The notes under the pieces are model-generated. The model saw only the letters and a list, made by a program, of their open reading frames with translations, did no database searches and was not told the DNA's origin. The translations under genes were made by a program, and so were the position numbers. A stretch of DNA of 64,000 nt from Diploptera punctata (lineage: Eukaryota; Arthropoda; Insecta; Blattodea; Blaberidae), in the NCBI GenBank assembly GCA_030220185.1, contig JASPKZ010007421.1:1-64000 (forward strand), given 5' to 3'. Of the stretch, positions 26,323 to 36,518 are shown one piece after another. The stretch's first letter is position 1, and each line of letters starts with the position of its first letter.

Positions 26323-26497
26323 ATGAGAATACTGTTAGCAAGAATAATGTTGGTTGTGTTATTAATTTGTTGGACTTCTTGTAATGTAGAAGATTTATTT
26401 TCACCGAATCTTACAGCTGGGTTAGTGATTACTCTTCAGAAACACTTCTTCGCCAGTTCTGTCTTACTGCTTCACTCACAGCAAGCAACATATAACG
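26323..26497 (+). CDS. Host gene exon 1: signal peptide exon, possible ionotropic receptor
   Basis: ATG 26323 opens MRILLARIMLVVLLICWTSC, a textbook signal peptide with likely cleavage after Cys20, then NVEDLFSPNLTAGLVITLQK and ASSVLLLHSQQATYN. A strong donor, AACG|gtaagt, lies at 26497/26498, leaving one base of a split codon. The exon at 50303-50481 completes this codon (G+CA) and stays open, so the two are probably joined across about 23.8 kb. The mature N-terminus resembles the short amino-terminal region of insect ionotropic receptors (a helix then a 'SSVLLLHS' strand). That is a weak family resemblance; another secreted or membrane protein is possible. The product should enter the secretory pathway. 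The 31-bp minisatellite lies just upstream. Confidence 0.7.
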
Positions 26498-26650
26498 GTA
26501 AGTTTTTAGTCAAACATTGTGCCTTCTTGTCCAAAGTACATTTTAAAGACATCCATGCCGTGTAATGGATATAAGAAGTTATTAGACATATTGTTTCTTT
26601 GATTTTATGGGTTAGACATTTGTCACTCGCTGACCTCTGTTGGGAAATAA

Positions 26651-26791
26651 GCGCAACTAAATTTTATTGGTTAAATAATTCCCTAACTGAGCACCCATGA
26701 ATCATGGGGGATGGGTGGTTGCATACATGCTTTATATGTTTGGAATATCTTGGAAAGAAATTCGAGAGATCCGTAACCAATAAAGTTGTGC
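26651..26791. mobile_element. Small 141-bp MITE-like element
   Basis: 'gcgcaactaaattttattgg' at 26651 and 'taaccaataaagttgtgc' ending at 26791 are inverted repeats of about 18 bp. Flanks are ...ataa and ttaa..., compatible with a short TA-rich target duplication. There is no coding sequence. Only one copy is seen in the window, so its status as a mobile family is inference. Confidence 0.5.
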
Positions 26792-26971
26792 TTAATACCA
26801 ATTTGACAAAAACTCTATGAAATGAGCAGAATAATAAATATCATGACAGAGTCCGGATATGCAGGCATGAAGAAAAGAAGAGGAAATGACGGAAATAGAC
26901 AAATATAAACAATTTATATATTAAAAGTCGTTTAGAAGAAATTGATATAAATAAAAAAATGGGAGGCTATA

Positions 26972-27748
26972 TGTCGGGATACGGATGTAAGGACGCCCCA
27001 AGGTCATAAGTACAATAAGAGGAAAAATAAATAAATTATAATAATGAAAATATATATTAAGTATAATGGAGAAAAATGTTGATATCAAGCATGCTCATGA
27101 ACTGGCCTAAATAAACAGGATGTAGATAATAGTATCTAAAACTATATTGGAATATGGAAAACACTTTACTCGGTATCAGATTTACCTTTGACAATAACGG
27201 TCTGTAATCACCCTCTATATCAAAACTTACACAGTAGGGCCTTTTTCACCATTTCTATCAAAACATAATACAGTTATAGAGTGGAGTTTCTGGGAACATT
27301 CAGATCGGAGAAAATAGCCCTAGGCTGGGAAAGTCTTGGTTTTCATACTTTAATTTGGGACGAAAGTAGGGGAAAATGAATATTTAAGCTAGGCAGTTAG
27401 GCCCTATGTGGATAGAAGGTGATAGTCTCTGAAGCTCTACTTGTCTGGACATGGTTTTCTCATGTCGCACCGTATTGACTGGTGGACATTTTCCATGCCG
27501 AATGACTGTGTCTCTGTTGTAGTAAGACGTACCCGCATAGACCCTGTCTTCCTCCTTTTTCCTGGTATCAGCTGATCTAAGTTTCGTGGTGTGGGGGATG
27601 TCCTAGGTGACTCAACATCCTTCGTCGTTTCTAGTTAGCCCAGTCGTGCTCGTAGTGTTAGATCATGTGCGTAGTCGTTCTTCTTGTGCTGAGGGTGTTT
27701 ACTTGTTTACCTTTATTTTTGTTTAGTTTTGTTGTTTTTTTCTCTTTT
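26972..27748 (+). repeat. Left inverted LTR-like terminal repeat
   Basis: Aligns with the reverse of 32566-33391 from TGTCGGG through 'cctttatttttgtttagttt', diverging in a T-rich tract near 27748. The open frame 27665-27928 straddles this inner edge and is not a gene. Confidence 0.9.
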
Positions 27749-28270
27749 TTTTTGTGTGTAGTTACTACTAGTGTTATATACTCGCTTAGTTTTTCACTTC
27801 CGCTTTTAATTTCTGCACCAAATGAAAATGTTAAGCCTTCAGGTTCGTGTTATTATTATTTTTGTACTGTTAGTCTCTGCTGCGAGTCGAAGCCTGTCCT
27901 TCCCGCTGGTTGGACCAGTGTCGTGTAGGTCGCTATGATATTTTGCCTTAACCATTAGACGTGATGCCTAGTCGTTGAGGGATCTGTTTGCCAGGGGTTG
28001 TTGGTTCGCCTTGCTGTTGCAGCTAAGTTAGGCCTCGGAGTAGTTCAGTTATGTCATCTCCTGCCAGTTACTCAGTCATTTTAACTAGGTTTCATGGAAA
28101 ATAAGAGGATAGGTATGAAGGGAATTGTTTGTTGATCTTGTAGGTTATTGCCTTGTTTTATATTGTAGTTTATAGTAAATGGGATAATTCAGGGATGGAT
28201 TATGGATTTGGTTGACGTTTGCTGGGGTTAGCGGATACATGCTTGACTGGTAGTTCTCATTAGTTCTTAT
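27749..28270. other. Unassigned interior of the composite
   Basis: Between the left terminal repeat and the 59-bp minisatellite. GC content is slightly higher than in the surrounding intron. No domain or repeat recognised; it could be untranslated sequence of the Gypsy parent. Confidence 0.4.
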
Positions 28271-28274
28271 GATC

Positions 28275-28600
28275 CCATGGCAGCAGCCCTATCAGATTAT
28301 TTATGTAGGTTGTCTCCATCGCCAGAAGTGCATGGATATGCAGCAGCCCTGGAAGCTTAATTATAGATGAGTCTCCATCGCCAGAAGTGCATGGATATGC
28401 AGCAGCCCTGGAAGCTTAATTATGGATGAGTCTCCATCGCCAGATATGCATGGATATGCAGCAGCCCTGGAAGCTTAATTATAGATGAGTCTCCATCGCC
28501 AGATATGCATGGATATGCAGCAGCCCTGGAAGCTTAATTATGGATGAGTCTCCATCGCCAGAAGTGCATGGATATGCAGCCATCCTGGAACCTTTTGTAT
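28275..28600. repeat. 59-bp minisatellite, about 5.5 units
   Basis: Units start with 'catggatatgcagcagccct' at 28331, 28390, 28449, 28508 and 28567, exactly 59 bp apart, with a divergent unit before and a broken one after. Internal 'aagcttaattat' and 'gtctccatcgccaga' are conserved, and differences are single bases (atag/atgg, aagtg/tatgc). It lies within the 26972-33391 composite. Confidence 0.95.
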
Positions 28601-29068
28601 ATCTTGTCTCTCGTACCTGTAGTCTAAATCATGTGGGTTAGATCTATTACATTTAACTGGGGGGTCTTGGGTTGATTCAGTGACATACCAATTACTTATT
28701 CAGGTGGACTTCAATTTCTAGTTTTAAACTACCTGTCTGCCATGGTTTTCCCCCTCCTCGTTATGTTTGCGAATTTTTAGGATAATTGAAAATCCTAGTT
28801 ACCTTATTTGTTTTCGTTGCTTTTCTTGTTTTACGCGAATATCTTCCGTTTGAAATTTTATAATTATCCTATCTCTATCGTCGAGCAATCGATAAGTGGT
28901 ACATAGTCTCCTTGTTCTACTCATAAATCCCTTTACATATCTATTAGTTTAGGCCTCTTCGCCTATACTAGTGTGGACAGGTATTCAGGTTGAACAGATT
29001 TTTTTTGTTATATAACACAAATTCATTGATCTGATTGCCATAAGCTTAACCCGTCAGATTTATTTTAG

Positions 29069-29102
<34 letters not shown>

Positions 29103-29640
29103 TCGTCTTAAGGCGCAACATGAGTTAGTTACAGTGTATCTCTTAATCTGAATATCTGTCCCCTTTTCAACTAGATGTCCTGGATGGGACGTTTTATTCA
29201 GCAGTCTTATTATTATTTTTTTTGTACCCGAATATGTACATATATGTGTGTGTGTGTGTTTTGTGTCTTTCCATGTTTACACTATTCTGGCTATCCTTAG
29301 TTTAATTTTTATCACCTCCTATTACATCTAGATATCCTGTATTATATGCTCCTTACTTATTCAACGATAGTTTCCTACTCTGTTTACCACATGTCCTGGA
29401 CTAGCCAGTAACTTAGCATCTGCAGGCCTATATTGTTATTATTTTTATTTCATGGTAGATTATTAATTTGTTTCATTTTTCTAGCTTATGTATATATGGT
29501 TAGGGTGTACGCCGAGCATGTTTTCCTTCCAGATTTATGTTTGTCTATTTGACTTATATCATGTCGACAGGTTCCAACAACTAACTTAAATTTTATGATT
29601 TCAAATTTCCTTGTTCTCCCAAAATTTAAAAAAAAATTAT
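28601..29640. other. Unassigned interior of the composite with TA and GT tracts
   Basis: No domain recognised. A (TA)n run is at about 29071-29099 and a short (TG)n run near 29248. This lies just 3' of the minus-strand integrase frame, so it may be the 3' untranslated region of that Gypsy fragment. Confidence 0.4.
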
Positions 29641-29698
29641 TTTAAGTATTCAGAGAAGGTTCGGTGGCGATTTACATTATTTATCAAATTCTTCATCA

Positions 29699-31079
29699 TT
29701 ATTTCGTCTGTGCAACATTATTATTAACTTTTATCGCACTTATGTTCGGAGTAAATCTCATGTTATTTAACGGGGTGTGTTGATAAAAATATGCCCTGCT
29801 TGCCTCCGGTAATAATGCTACGTGCGCTCCTTCATTTGTTTCGGGAGGGTTCCCATGAGTAGCCACGGGTAGCTCGGTAAAAATAATTGCGCTTTTTACG
29901 GGCCGTGGCCTTAGGGCATACCGTGGTTGCGAATTGTTGGTATTTCCGGGATTGGGATCTGGACCTAAGGAAGGTTCATCTTCCGATTCCGAAAATTCTA
30001 TAAGGTCTCTAACTTCTTCCACTCTTCCTGGCCTGATGGGGTTTACCTCACGAGGGACTATGACCTCTGTTATGGGGTGTTCGGGTTCCCAAGGAGGGTC
30101 TTTTGGGTCGGGTATGTCAATTTCAGAGGACTCCGAATCGGCATCGTCTCCATCGGATCGAGAATCTGGGTGGTATGAAACCAAGGATGGGGTTAGTGTC
30201 GGGAGTGGATTTTCACGGGATTCGAGTCTTAGGTCCGGGGTCAATAGGTCAGGTTGCGAGGCAGTAGGAATATGGTTGGGTGGTTTTGGAGTAGTGGGGT
30301 CATAGTACACCCTCTTCATTCGATTCACATTCACCGTAACCTCATTCTGGTTCTCCGTACGTATTACGTAATTTAAGTCGCTTTCGCGTTGCAAAAACTG
30401 ATACGGTCCTGAGTATTGGGGAGAAAATTTCTTACAACCTTTGGAACCTATCGTCATGTTTTTTTAACAAAATCCACGATCCTATTTCAAATTCTCTTAA
30501 CCGTTTCCCGCGGTTATAGTATTTTCTTTGTCTGGCTCTTCCCTCCTGATTCTTCCGTTTTACTGTCGCGTGGGCGTCTTTTAATGCCTTGGCCAACTCA
30601 GTTATGTGCCAATCGGCGGTATCTGGCGCCGGTTTCCTATATTGCGTAATTCTTGCAGTTAGATCATCCAAAGTAGGAGCAGACATTTCTCTTCCGAATA
30701 GTAAAAAGTGGGGGGTATAGCCTGTGACAGAGTGTGGAAAACTTCGTGCCGCCATTAGACTGTAATCTACATATTGATCCCAATCATTTTGTTTTTTATT
30801 TACATAATGGCTGATCGTTTGATTCAGCCCATGGTGGAATCGTTCGATTTTTCCCTTGGACATAGGGTGATATGCTGTTGATAGGATTCTCTTAATCCCC
30901 AAAATCTTGCTCATCTGCTTGAACAAATCCGATAGAAATTGTGTCCCTCTGTCTGATGTTAAAATTGTCGGACACCCGAACCGCGTGAAAATATTGGTCA
31001 TTAAAGCATGAGCCACAGTCTCCGCATCTTGACTGGGTAGTGGTATGGCCTCGGGCCATCTAGTGAAATGACACTTGTC
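29699..31079 (-). pseudogene. Gypsy pol fragment: integrase core and GPY module
   Basis: The minus-strand frame starts at 31079 inside the integrase core (DKCHFTRWPEAIPLPSQ). It continues FTRFGCPTILTSDRGTQF, with the second catalytic Asp, then LSTAYHPMSKGKIERFHHGL, with the catalytic Glu. It runs to WILLKKHDDRFQRL near 30435, where a single-base shift leads into KKFSPQYSGPYQFLQRES, the GPY/F module. The C-terminal tail is acidic and Pro-rich and includes RYALRPRP, typical of Gypsy pol ends, stopping at 29699. The HHCC zinc finger, the first catalytic Asp, protease, RT and RNase H are absent. The cut at 31079/31080 abuts plus-strand gag leader sequence. Plus-strand frames at 29934-30305 and 30416-30649 are shadows. 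Confidence 0.92.
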
Positions 31080-31128
31080 TTTTACAGGAAAGTTTTATTT
31101 TGTGTGATTTTTTCTTTTGTGGAATATT

Positions 31129-31162
<34 letters not shown>

Positions 31163-31282
31163 GTGTGTCTAACTATATTTAAATTTATTGATTTATAGTG
31201 ACTGTTGTGTGTAATTATTTGTGCCGGTTAGGACAATATTATCTAAGTACTTTAGCTCTTGTGTAGTAGATTTAACGTAACA
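31080..31282 (+). other. Leader upstream of the Gypsy gag with TA/TG microsatellite
   Basis: AT-rich stretch with (TA)n(TG)n at about 31126-31163, ending at the gag ATG. A polypurine or primer-binding site cannot be identified with confidence. Its left end is the breakpoint with the opposite-strand integrase. Confidence 0.5.
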
Positions 31283-31921
31283 ATGCCACCTAAGGTTAAT
31301 CCCCAATCCATGGAAGAGATGGAGGCGGCAATTAAGGAGTTGACAGCTAGACTGATGACATATGAAACTGTTCAGTCTCAGATTCAAGGTCAATTAGTTT
31401 CGGCATCCACCTCCATCCCTAAAATTACACCAACTACACCCCCGCCTCCATCGAGGGAGAGCGCGGCTGGTGATAGGTTTATGATAGAACAAATTCCACT
31501 ATGGGACGGGACGAACCCGAGCATGACGATAGAAGCGTTTTTAGACACCGTAAATACGTGGGCAAAAATCAGTAAATGGGATGACACTGAGAAAGCTATA
31601 ATCGTTAGAGCTAAATTAACGGGCGCAGCTACGACATTTTTAGCAGGAGATCCGAGTGTAAATGTCGCGGATTATATGACCTTGGCTACACGACTCATAG
31701 AGCGATTTTCAACTTATAACCCCGAGCTATACGCAGGCAAATTAACTGAGGCCAAGCAAGGGCGTAATGAACCAGTACTGACGTTCGCGAATAGGTGCCG
31801 CGAGCTGGGAATACGATCGATACGAGTCAAGGTAGATCCGATAGCGCAAGCATGTATGAAGGAGGAGGCACATCGTAAGACACTACTAGCCTTCGTATGG
31901 GGACAAGGTGATAGTGTCTGA
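31283..31921 (+). pseudogene. Gypsy gag (capsid part), truncated
   Basis: ATG 31283 opens MPPKVNPQSMEEMEAAIKEL, a coiled-coil-like start, followed by a Pro-rich spacer. Then comes the capsid-type block IPLWDGTNPSMTIEAFLDTV, WAKISKWDDTEKAIIVRAKL, GAATTFLAGDPSV and RLIERFSTYNPELYAGKLTE, the arrangement of Ty3/Gypsy gag capsids. The frame is uninterrupted but ends at TGA 31921 only because it runs into terminal-repeat sequence at 31905 (junction after AFVWG). The nucleocapsid zinc knuckle and all of pol are missing. It is on the opposite strand from the neighbouring integrase. GC is higher than in the flanks, suggesting a fairly young copy. Confidence 0.88.
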
Positions 31922-32069
31922 AGCTCTACTTGTCTGGACATGGTTTTCTCATGTCGCACCGTATTGACTGGTGGACATTTTCCATGTTGAATGACTGTGT
32001 CTCTGTTGTAGTAAGACGTACCCGCATAGACCCTGTCTTCCTCCTTTTACCTGGTATCAACCGATCTAA
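31905..32069 (+). repeat. Third, partial copy of the composite's terminal repeat
   Basis: Matches 27416-27580 in the same orientation, from 'aaggtgatagt' to 'gatctaa', with few differences (for example tgtctg/tctctg and ccatgttgaa/ccatgccgaa). It truncates the gag frame. Confidence 0.92.
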
Positions 32070-32079
32070 TGATGGAAAT

Positions 32080-32565
32080 TATGTGTATATATACACCTGA
32101 AGTACTGTCAAATTGAAAGTTTTAGGGAAGATAAAAAGATGATTTAGAGACTGATATTTGTTGATGATGGCTATACAAATTGATAGGCATAAGAGCACTC
32201 TTTTCGGTTTCCAGGTTAAAATCTTACAACGCCAAAAGATAAAACAAGGATAGATTTTGTAATGGACAGAGGTTGGCGGTTTTAAGATTAATGCAAAATA
32301 CAATTTTGGTGGTTACACCATTGAGATATGACTAACTAAAAAGTAAATTTAGAGGAACTGAACATAGGAAAATTATAAAAGTAAAGATGTACATGGTTGC
32401 TCAAGATTCGGGGTTTAGCTAAAAAGGGATACTATTCTTAGTTAAGAAACTAGGATTTGGTTTTGAAACCCCAGAAGGTACTATTGATTCATTTCTAAAA
32501 GTCCATATGGAATTTATTAAGAAAAAGGTAGTGCAAACCCATAGTATTTAAACAAATAAAAATGA
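32080..32565 (+). pseudogene. Possible Copia-like RT relic
   Basis: Frame-hopping reading gives KKDDLET followed by LIFVDDGYTN near 32150, resembling the VDD catalytic motif of Copia RT. Downstream is FETPEGTIDSFLKVHMEFI near 32470. Stops are frequent. The call rests on two short motifs and could be wrong. It lies inside the composite, so a Copia fragment would be foreign to the Gypsy parts. Confidence 0.4.
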
Positions 32566-33391
32566 AAAAAGAGAAAAAACCAACAAAAACTAAACAAAAA
32601 TAAAGGTAAACAAGTAAACACTCTCAGCACAAGAAGAACGACTACGCACATGATCTAACACTACGAGCACGACTGGGCTAGCTAGAAACGACGAAGGATG
32701 TTGAGTCACCTAGGACATCCCCCACACCACGAAACTTAGATCAGCTGATACCAGGAAAAAGGAGGAAGACAGGGTCTATGCGGGTACGTCTTACTACAAC
32801 AGAGACACAGTCATTCGGCATGGAAAATGTCCACCAGTCAATACGGTGCGACATGAGAAAACCATGTCCAGACAAGTAGAGCTTCAGAGACTATCACCTT
32901 CTATCCACATAGGGCCTAACTGCCTAGCTTAAATATTCATTTTCCCCTACTTTCGTTCCAAATTAAAGTATGAAAACCAAGACTTTCCCAGCCTAGGGCT
33001 ATTTTCTCCGATCTGAATGTTCCCAGAAACTCCACTCCATAACTGTATTATGTTTTGATAGAAATGGTGAAAAAGGCCTAACTGTGTAAGTTTTGATATA
33101 GAGGGTGATTACAGACCGTTATTGTCAAAGGTAAATCTGATACCGAGTAAAGTGTTTTCCATATTCCAATATAGTTTTAGATACTATTATCTACATCCTG
33201 TTTATTTAGGCCAGTTCATGAGCATGCTTGATATCAACATTTTTCTCCATTATACTTAATATATATTATTCATTATTATAATTTATTTATTTATGTTTCC
33301 TATAATAGATATATATTTTCATTATAATTTATTTATTTTTCCTCTTATTGTACTTATGATCTTGGGGCGTCCTTACATCCGTATCCCGACA
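32566..33391 (-). repeat. Right inverted LTR-like terminal repeat
   Basis: The reverse complement of the left end. It contains a roughly 50-bp extra AT-rich stretch near 33265-33330 ('ataatttatttatttatg' repeated) absent from the left copy. It ends CCCGACA at 33391, followed by the CTATA duplication. Confidence 0.9.
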
Positions 33392-33509
33392 CTATAATAA
33401 CTTTATTGCATCCAAATAGCCATGATTATAGAGATGATACATTGAAATTTAAAAATTCACATATTGTTTTGTTGTTTTTTTTGTACTTAATTTAACGTGA
33501 TAATGGTTA

Positions 33510-33955
33510 CGTGTCTTTTCACATAGCATACATTCATAGGCATTCATTTGGTTCATGGAATTTTGTGATCTTGCATATCAGATGGTGCAATCCGTGGACT
33601 ACCAAACTAGTGATGACGTGTCTTATATCGAAGTTTTCTTTTCTCCATGCACAGTCTGCCATGGCCTCGAATGCTATAGAATTATGGTTGTATTTCTTCT
33701 CTTTTCTGTTCAGTGTTGCTAGCAGCTTCTCTGATGCGCAGGTGTTGGGTAGGAATGTGTTTGTCCTGAGGTCGTTGATGAGGAAAGTTTCCTTCGCCAG
33801 TAGGTATCCGAGTCTTGACTGCGTTAGTTTTCACACTCCTAATACTTTCTTTATATATCTTGCTTTCACTCTTTCCAGTGAGGATAGATTTTTCATTGTT
33901 AAGTGTGTCCAGATTATTTCTATCCCTATGCCAGTATTGGTAGACTTTTTACTCT
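33510..33955 (-). pseudogene. LINE ORF2 C-terminal fragment
   Basis: The minus strand reads GIGIEIIWTHLTMKNLSSLE, RVKARYIKKVLGV, then after a frame change YLLAKETFLINDLRTNTFLP, ENFDIRHVITSLVVHGLHHL and ICKITKFHEPNEC, where a zinc-knuckle-like Cys/His region begins and is broken. This C-terminal layout is known from arthropod non-LTR elements. The plus-strand 148-codon frame over the same interval is a shadow. Confidence 0.65.
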
Positions 33956-34633
33956 AGAGTGAGGGTTGTAATGTTTCTTATTTTATGCATTATCATTATT
34001 GCTTGGGTTGCCTTTTTCTGTAATATGTTTCGTAAAGCATTTTATGTCAAGATGCAAGGCTATAAGATATATCTACTATTAAATTGTCAGCACCAGAACG
34101 TACTGGTTATTTAAAAAGAGGTAAAACAAGAATTAGTTTAATGAAGAATGTGCCGGCATTGTAAAGACAAGAAAGCTAGTAAAAATTAATTGTTTACACG
34201 AGCTGAATGAGGTAAATTTAGAGCCATTGAGTATTAAAGATAAAAGGAGGGAATATTTGAGAGAAAAGAAATTACCTTGAAATTAATGCAAAAAATACGA
34301 ACATCAGAGAATCATATCAGGGAATTAGGATAGAGAAAAAAGGGATTCAGGCTAGAATAAACATAATTAGAAATGAAAATGGGGATCCGATTGCAGATCT
34401 AAGAGTGTATTAAATATATGGAAAAGTTATTTTAATCATCTATTAAATGTACATGCAAAACAGCGTATTGAAGAGGATATTTTACTGACAGTTCAAATGT
34501 TAATCACAGAACCAAGTGTATAAGAGATTCAAATGGCGATAGAAAAATTGAAGATATATAAAGGATCAGGTTCCCAGCATTACTGTCAAAATCAGTGGGA
34601 GAAAACTGATGGACAAGATATGTCGGTTGCTTA

Positions 34634-34857
34634 TATTTTATTTCATTTATGTATTTTACCTGATGGAGTTAACACCGTAAGGTCTTCTCTTCCACTTCAT
34701 CAGAGTTAAATTATACATACAATAAGAATAATGATTAATGATACATAATAGATGTAGACTATACAATATAACGTTGACAAGGGAAAGAAAGAAAAAATGA
34801 TAATAATAATAAGAATAATAATAACAAAAATAATAACTTATAATTAGAATAAGTAAA
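34634..34857 (-). mobile_element. 224-bp SINE or LINE-tail insertion in LINE B
   Basis: Flanked by ttgctta (34627-34633) and ttgctca (34858-34864), a near-perfect 7-bp duplication in the LINE sequence. On the minus strand it ends with 'gtggaagagaagaccttacg' ... 'aactccatcaggtaaaatac' and an AT-rich TAAA-type tail, a 3' end I recall from insect retroposons. No protein. The 103-codon minus-strand frame through it is an artefact. Confidence 0.65.
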
Positions 34858-35315
34858 TTGCTCAGTATGATTTGGAAAAAAAATTCCAGATGAATGGAAA
34901 TAATCATATATCGTACCAATCTATAAGAAAGGAGATAAATCTGATTGGTGTATCTTATTACTTTCAACTTTATAAAAATTGTAACAAATATATTAGTAAG
35001 CAGACTTACTCTTTATATTCATGGTAATAGGAAATAATCAATGTGGATTTAGAAGAAACAGGTCTACGATAGATCAGATTTCAATATAGACAGATTTGAG
35101 TAAAGAAATGGGAAAATATTGGCACTATGCATCAGCTATATGTAGACTTAAAAAGGGCATACAAATTAATTAAGAGGGAAAATATATAGTATCATGCTGG
35201 AGTTCGGAATTCCTAAAAAGTTGGTTAGACTTACAAGAATGTGTTTAAATGTCACAAATAACGGGTGCGTGTAGCAAACAGTTTTCCGATACATTTGAAA
35301 TTCACAATGGGTTAA

Positions 35316-36518
35316 CCCGTCAGAACACGCGCATAATTTTGCACCGTTACCACACGCGCTGGGTATTTTTTACCCGAAACTTTATTAAGTGATATTAACA
35401 GCAAAATGTAATTTTTAGAATATTCTATAATTATATCTTTATTTTGACCATGTCTATCCTTCATTTGACCATGTCTAAATTATTTATTGTTTAATTTAAC
35501 AATACATAAAATAAGATCTAAGTATGTACTACATTTTGTTCACACAAATGCTGTAGTATAATGTATTAGTTCAGTGCCAACAAAAATTATGAAAAAGTTA
35601 TATATATTTAGCAGCCACTCACACACTATGTTCACTTCCTGAATGGGGGATTTCTCCCCCCCCCCTAAAAAATTAACAATGCACATGAGCATTAACTACG
35701 CAATAATGTTCTTCAGAAAAATACTGCAATATTATGTTTCTTGTTCAGTGCTAACATTAATTAGAAATAAATAATGATTATAGCATTTGGGAGCCACTCA
35801 CTCAAACACTATTGTCACTTCCAGCATCAGAATTGGCACACCCCTCGCAGAAAGGCACAGAATGTTCTTTACAGATCACCTTGGTACAGCTGTGGCATGA
35901 AGTAGTTGTTTTACGATCTTTCTTCTTCGGACATACTTCACATCGAACTGAAGACATCTTCATACGTTTCTGTGTTGATTGGGTTTGTTCCTCCACACCA
36001 GCCAATCTTCGAATAGTGGATCTATTTTCTCCAAGAAGTTCCATCTTTACCTTTGTAACTAACAAACTGAAACAGTGGAGCATCATCCTCATAGTCTTCA
36101 TCACTCATAGTTGCTTCTTTGTTCTGTATCAGAATTATGTTCACTTTCGGAGAGATGATCGGCTTCATCTCCTGATTCATGTTCAATAACATCTTCATTT
36201 AGCCAGTTTACTATTTGTCCACTTTGCCTATATTATAAGTCCATTTTGTAATGGAAAATAGAAATGGCGCACAAATAAAATGATTCACTATTTATGTTAC
36301 TTATTCACACGCGCTGGGTAATTCTCACCCAATCTTGATATATCCATGCATAAACTCCTGCAGTCACAGGAAAACTAACTAAATCTTACATACAACAATG
36401 CAAAAATATCTGAAAGAAAGGTACTGAAAACGGCAGACAAATTTAAATTCAAACACAGTGTTGCCAACAAAAAGAATAACGTCTGGGTATTTTTTACCCT
36501 GGCGCGTGTGCTTACGGG
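35316..36518 (-). mobile_element. Non-autonomous piggyBac element with TTAA duplication
   Basis: TTAA at 35312-35315 and 36519-36522 flank CCCGTCAGAACACGCGC... and ...GCGCGTGTGCTTACGGG, the hallmark of piggyBac insertion. Subterminal CACACGCGCTGGGTA occurs at 35351 and 36306, with an inverted variant near the right end. At 1,203 bp it keeps only the N-terminal and C-terminal coding ends. It sits in LINE copy B at the LKQGD motif, where removing it and one TTAA restores LINE continuity. Confidence 0.95.
35802..36235 (-). pseudogene. piggyBac transposase ends (acidic N-terminus + zinc-binding C-terminus)
   Basis: The minus strand opens around 36225 with VNWLNEDVIEHESGDEADHL, the acidic N-terminal region of piggyBac-like transposases, then SESEHNSDTEQ and, after a frame change, MSDEDYEDDAPLF. 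Near 36030 it passes directly to the C-terminal Cys-rich domain VRCEVCPKKKDRKTTTSCHS, CTKVICKEHSVPFCEGC, a cross-brace zinc-binding module that recognises the element's ends. The whole DDD catalytic domain is missing, so it cannot transpose alone. Confidence 0.88.

Larger units (their letters stand above)
26972..33391. mobile_element. Gypsy-derived composite with inverted LTR-like ends and 5-bp TSD
   Basis: A 6,420-bp unit begins TGTCGGGATACGGATGTAAG at 26972 and ends with the complement at 33391. CTATA flanks it on both sides (26967-26971 and 33392-33396). The terminal repeats are about 780-830 bp, inverted and highly similar. Inside are Gypsy integrase sequence on the minus strand (29699-31079), Gypsy gag on the plus strand (31283-31921), a third partial end copy (31905-32069), a Copia-like RT relic and a 59-bp minisatellite. 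Ordinary LTR elements have direct LTRs. Either this is a rearranged Gypsy element or a TIR element that captured retroelement parts. Ginger-type transposons also have TGT...ACA ends and a Gypsy-like integrase, but usually much shorter TIRs. Confidence 0.85.

Noticed and set aside
27665..27928. Hydrophobic 87-codon frame as a membrane protein
   Set aside because: It lies across the inner edge of the composite's terminal repeat and its T-rich tract, which explains the Phe/Leu richness.
29934..30305. Ser/Gly-rich 123-codon plus-strand frame
   Set aside because: Antisense shadow of the acidic Gypsy pol tail.
33511..33957. 148-codon plus-strand frame
   Set aside because: Opposite strand of a recognisable LINE C-terminus.
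34656..34967. 103-codon Tyr/Ile-rich minus-strand frame
   Set aside because: It runs through a retroposon insertion and into LINE B. Its aromatic run is an A/T tract.
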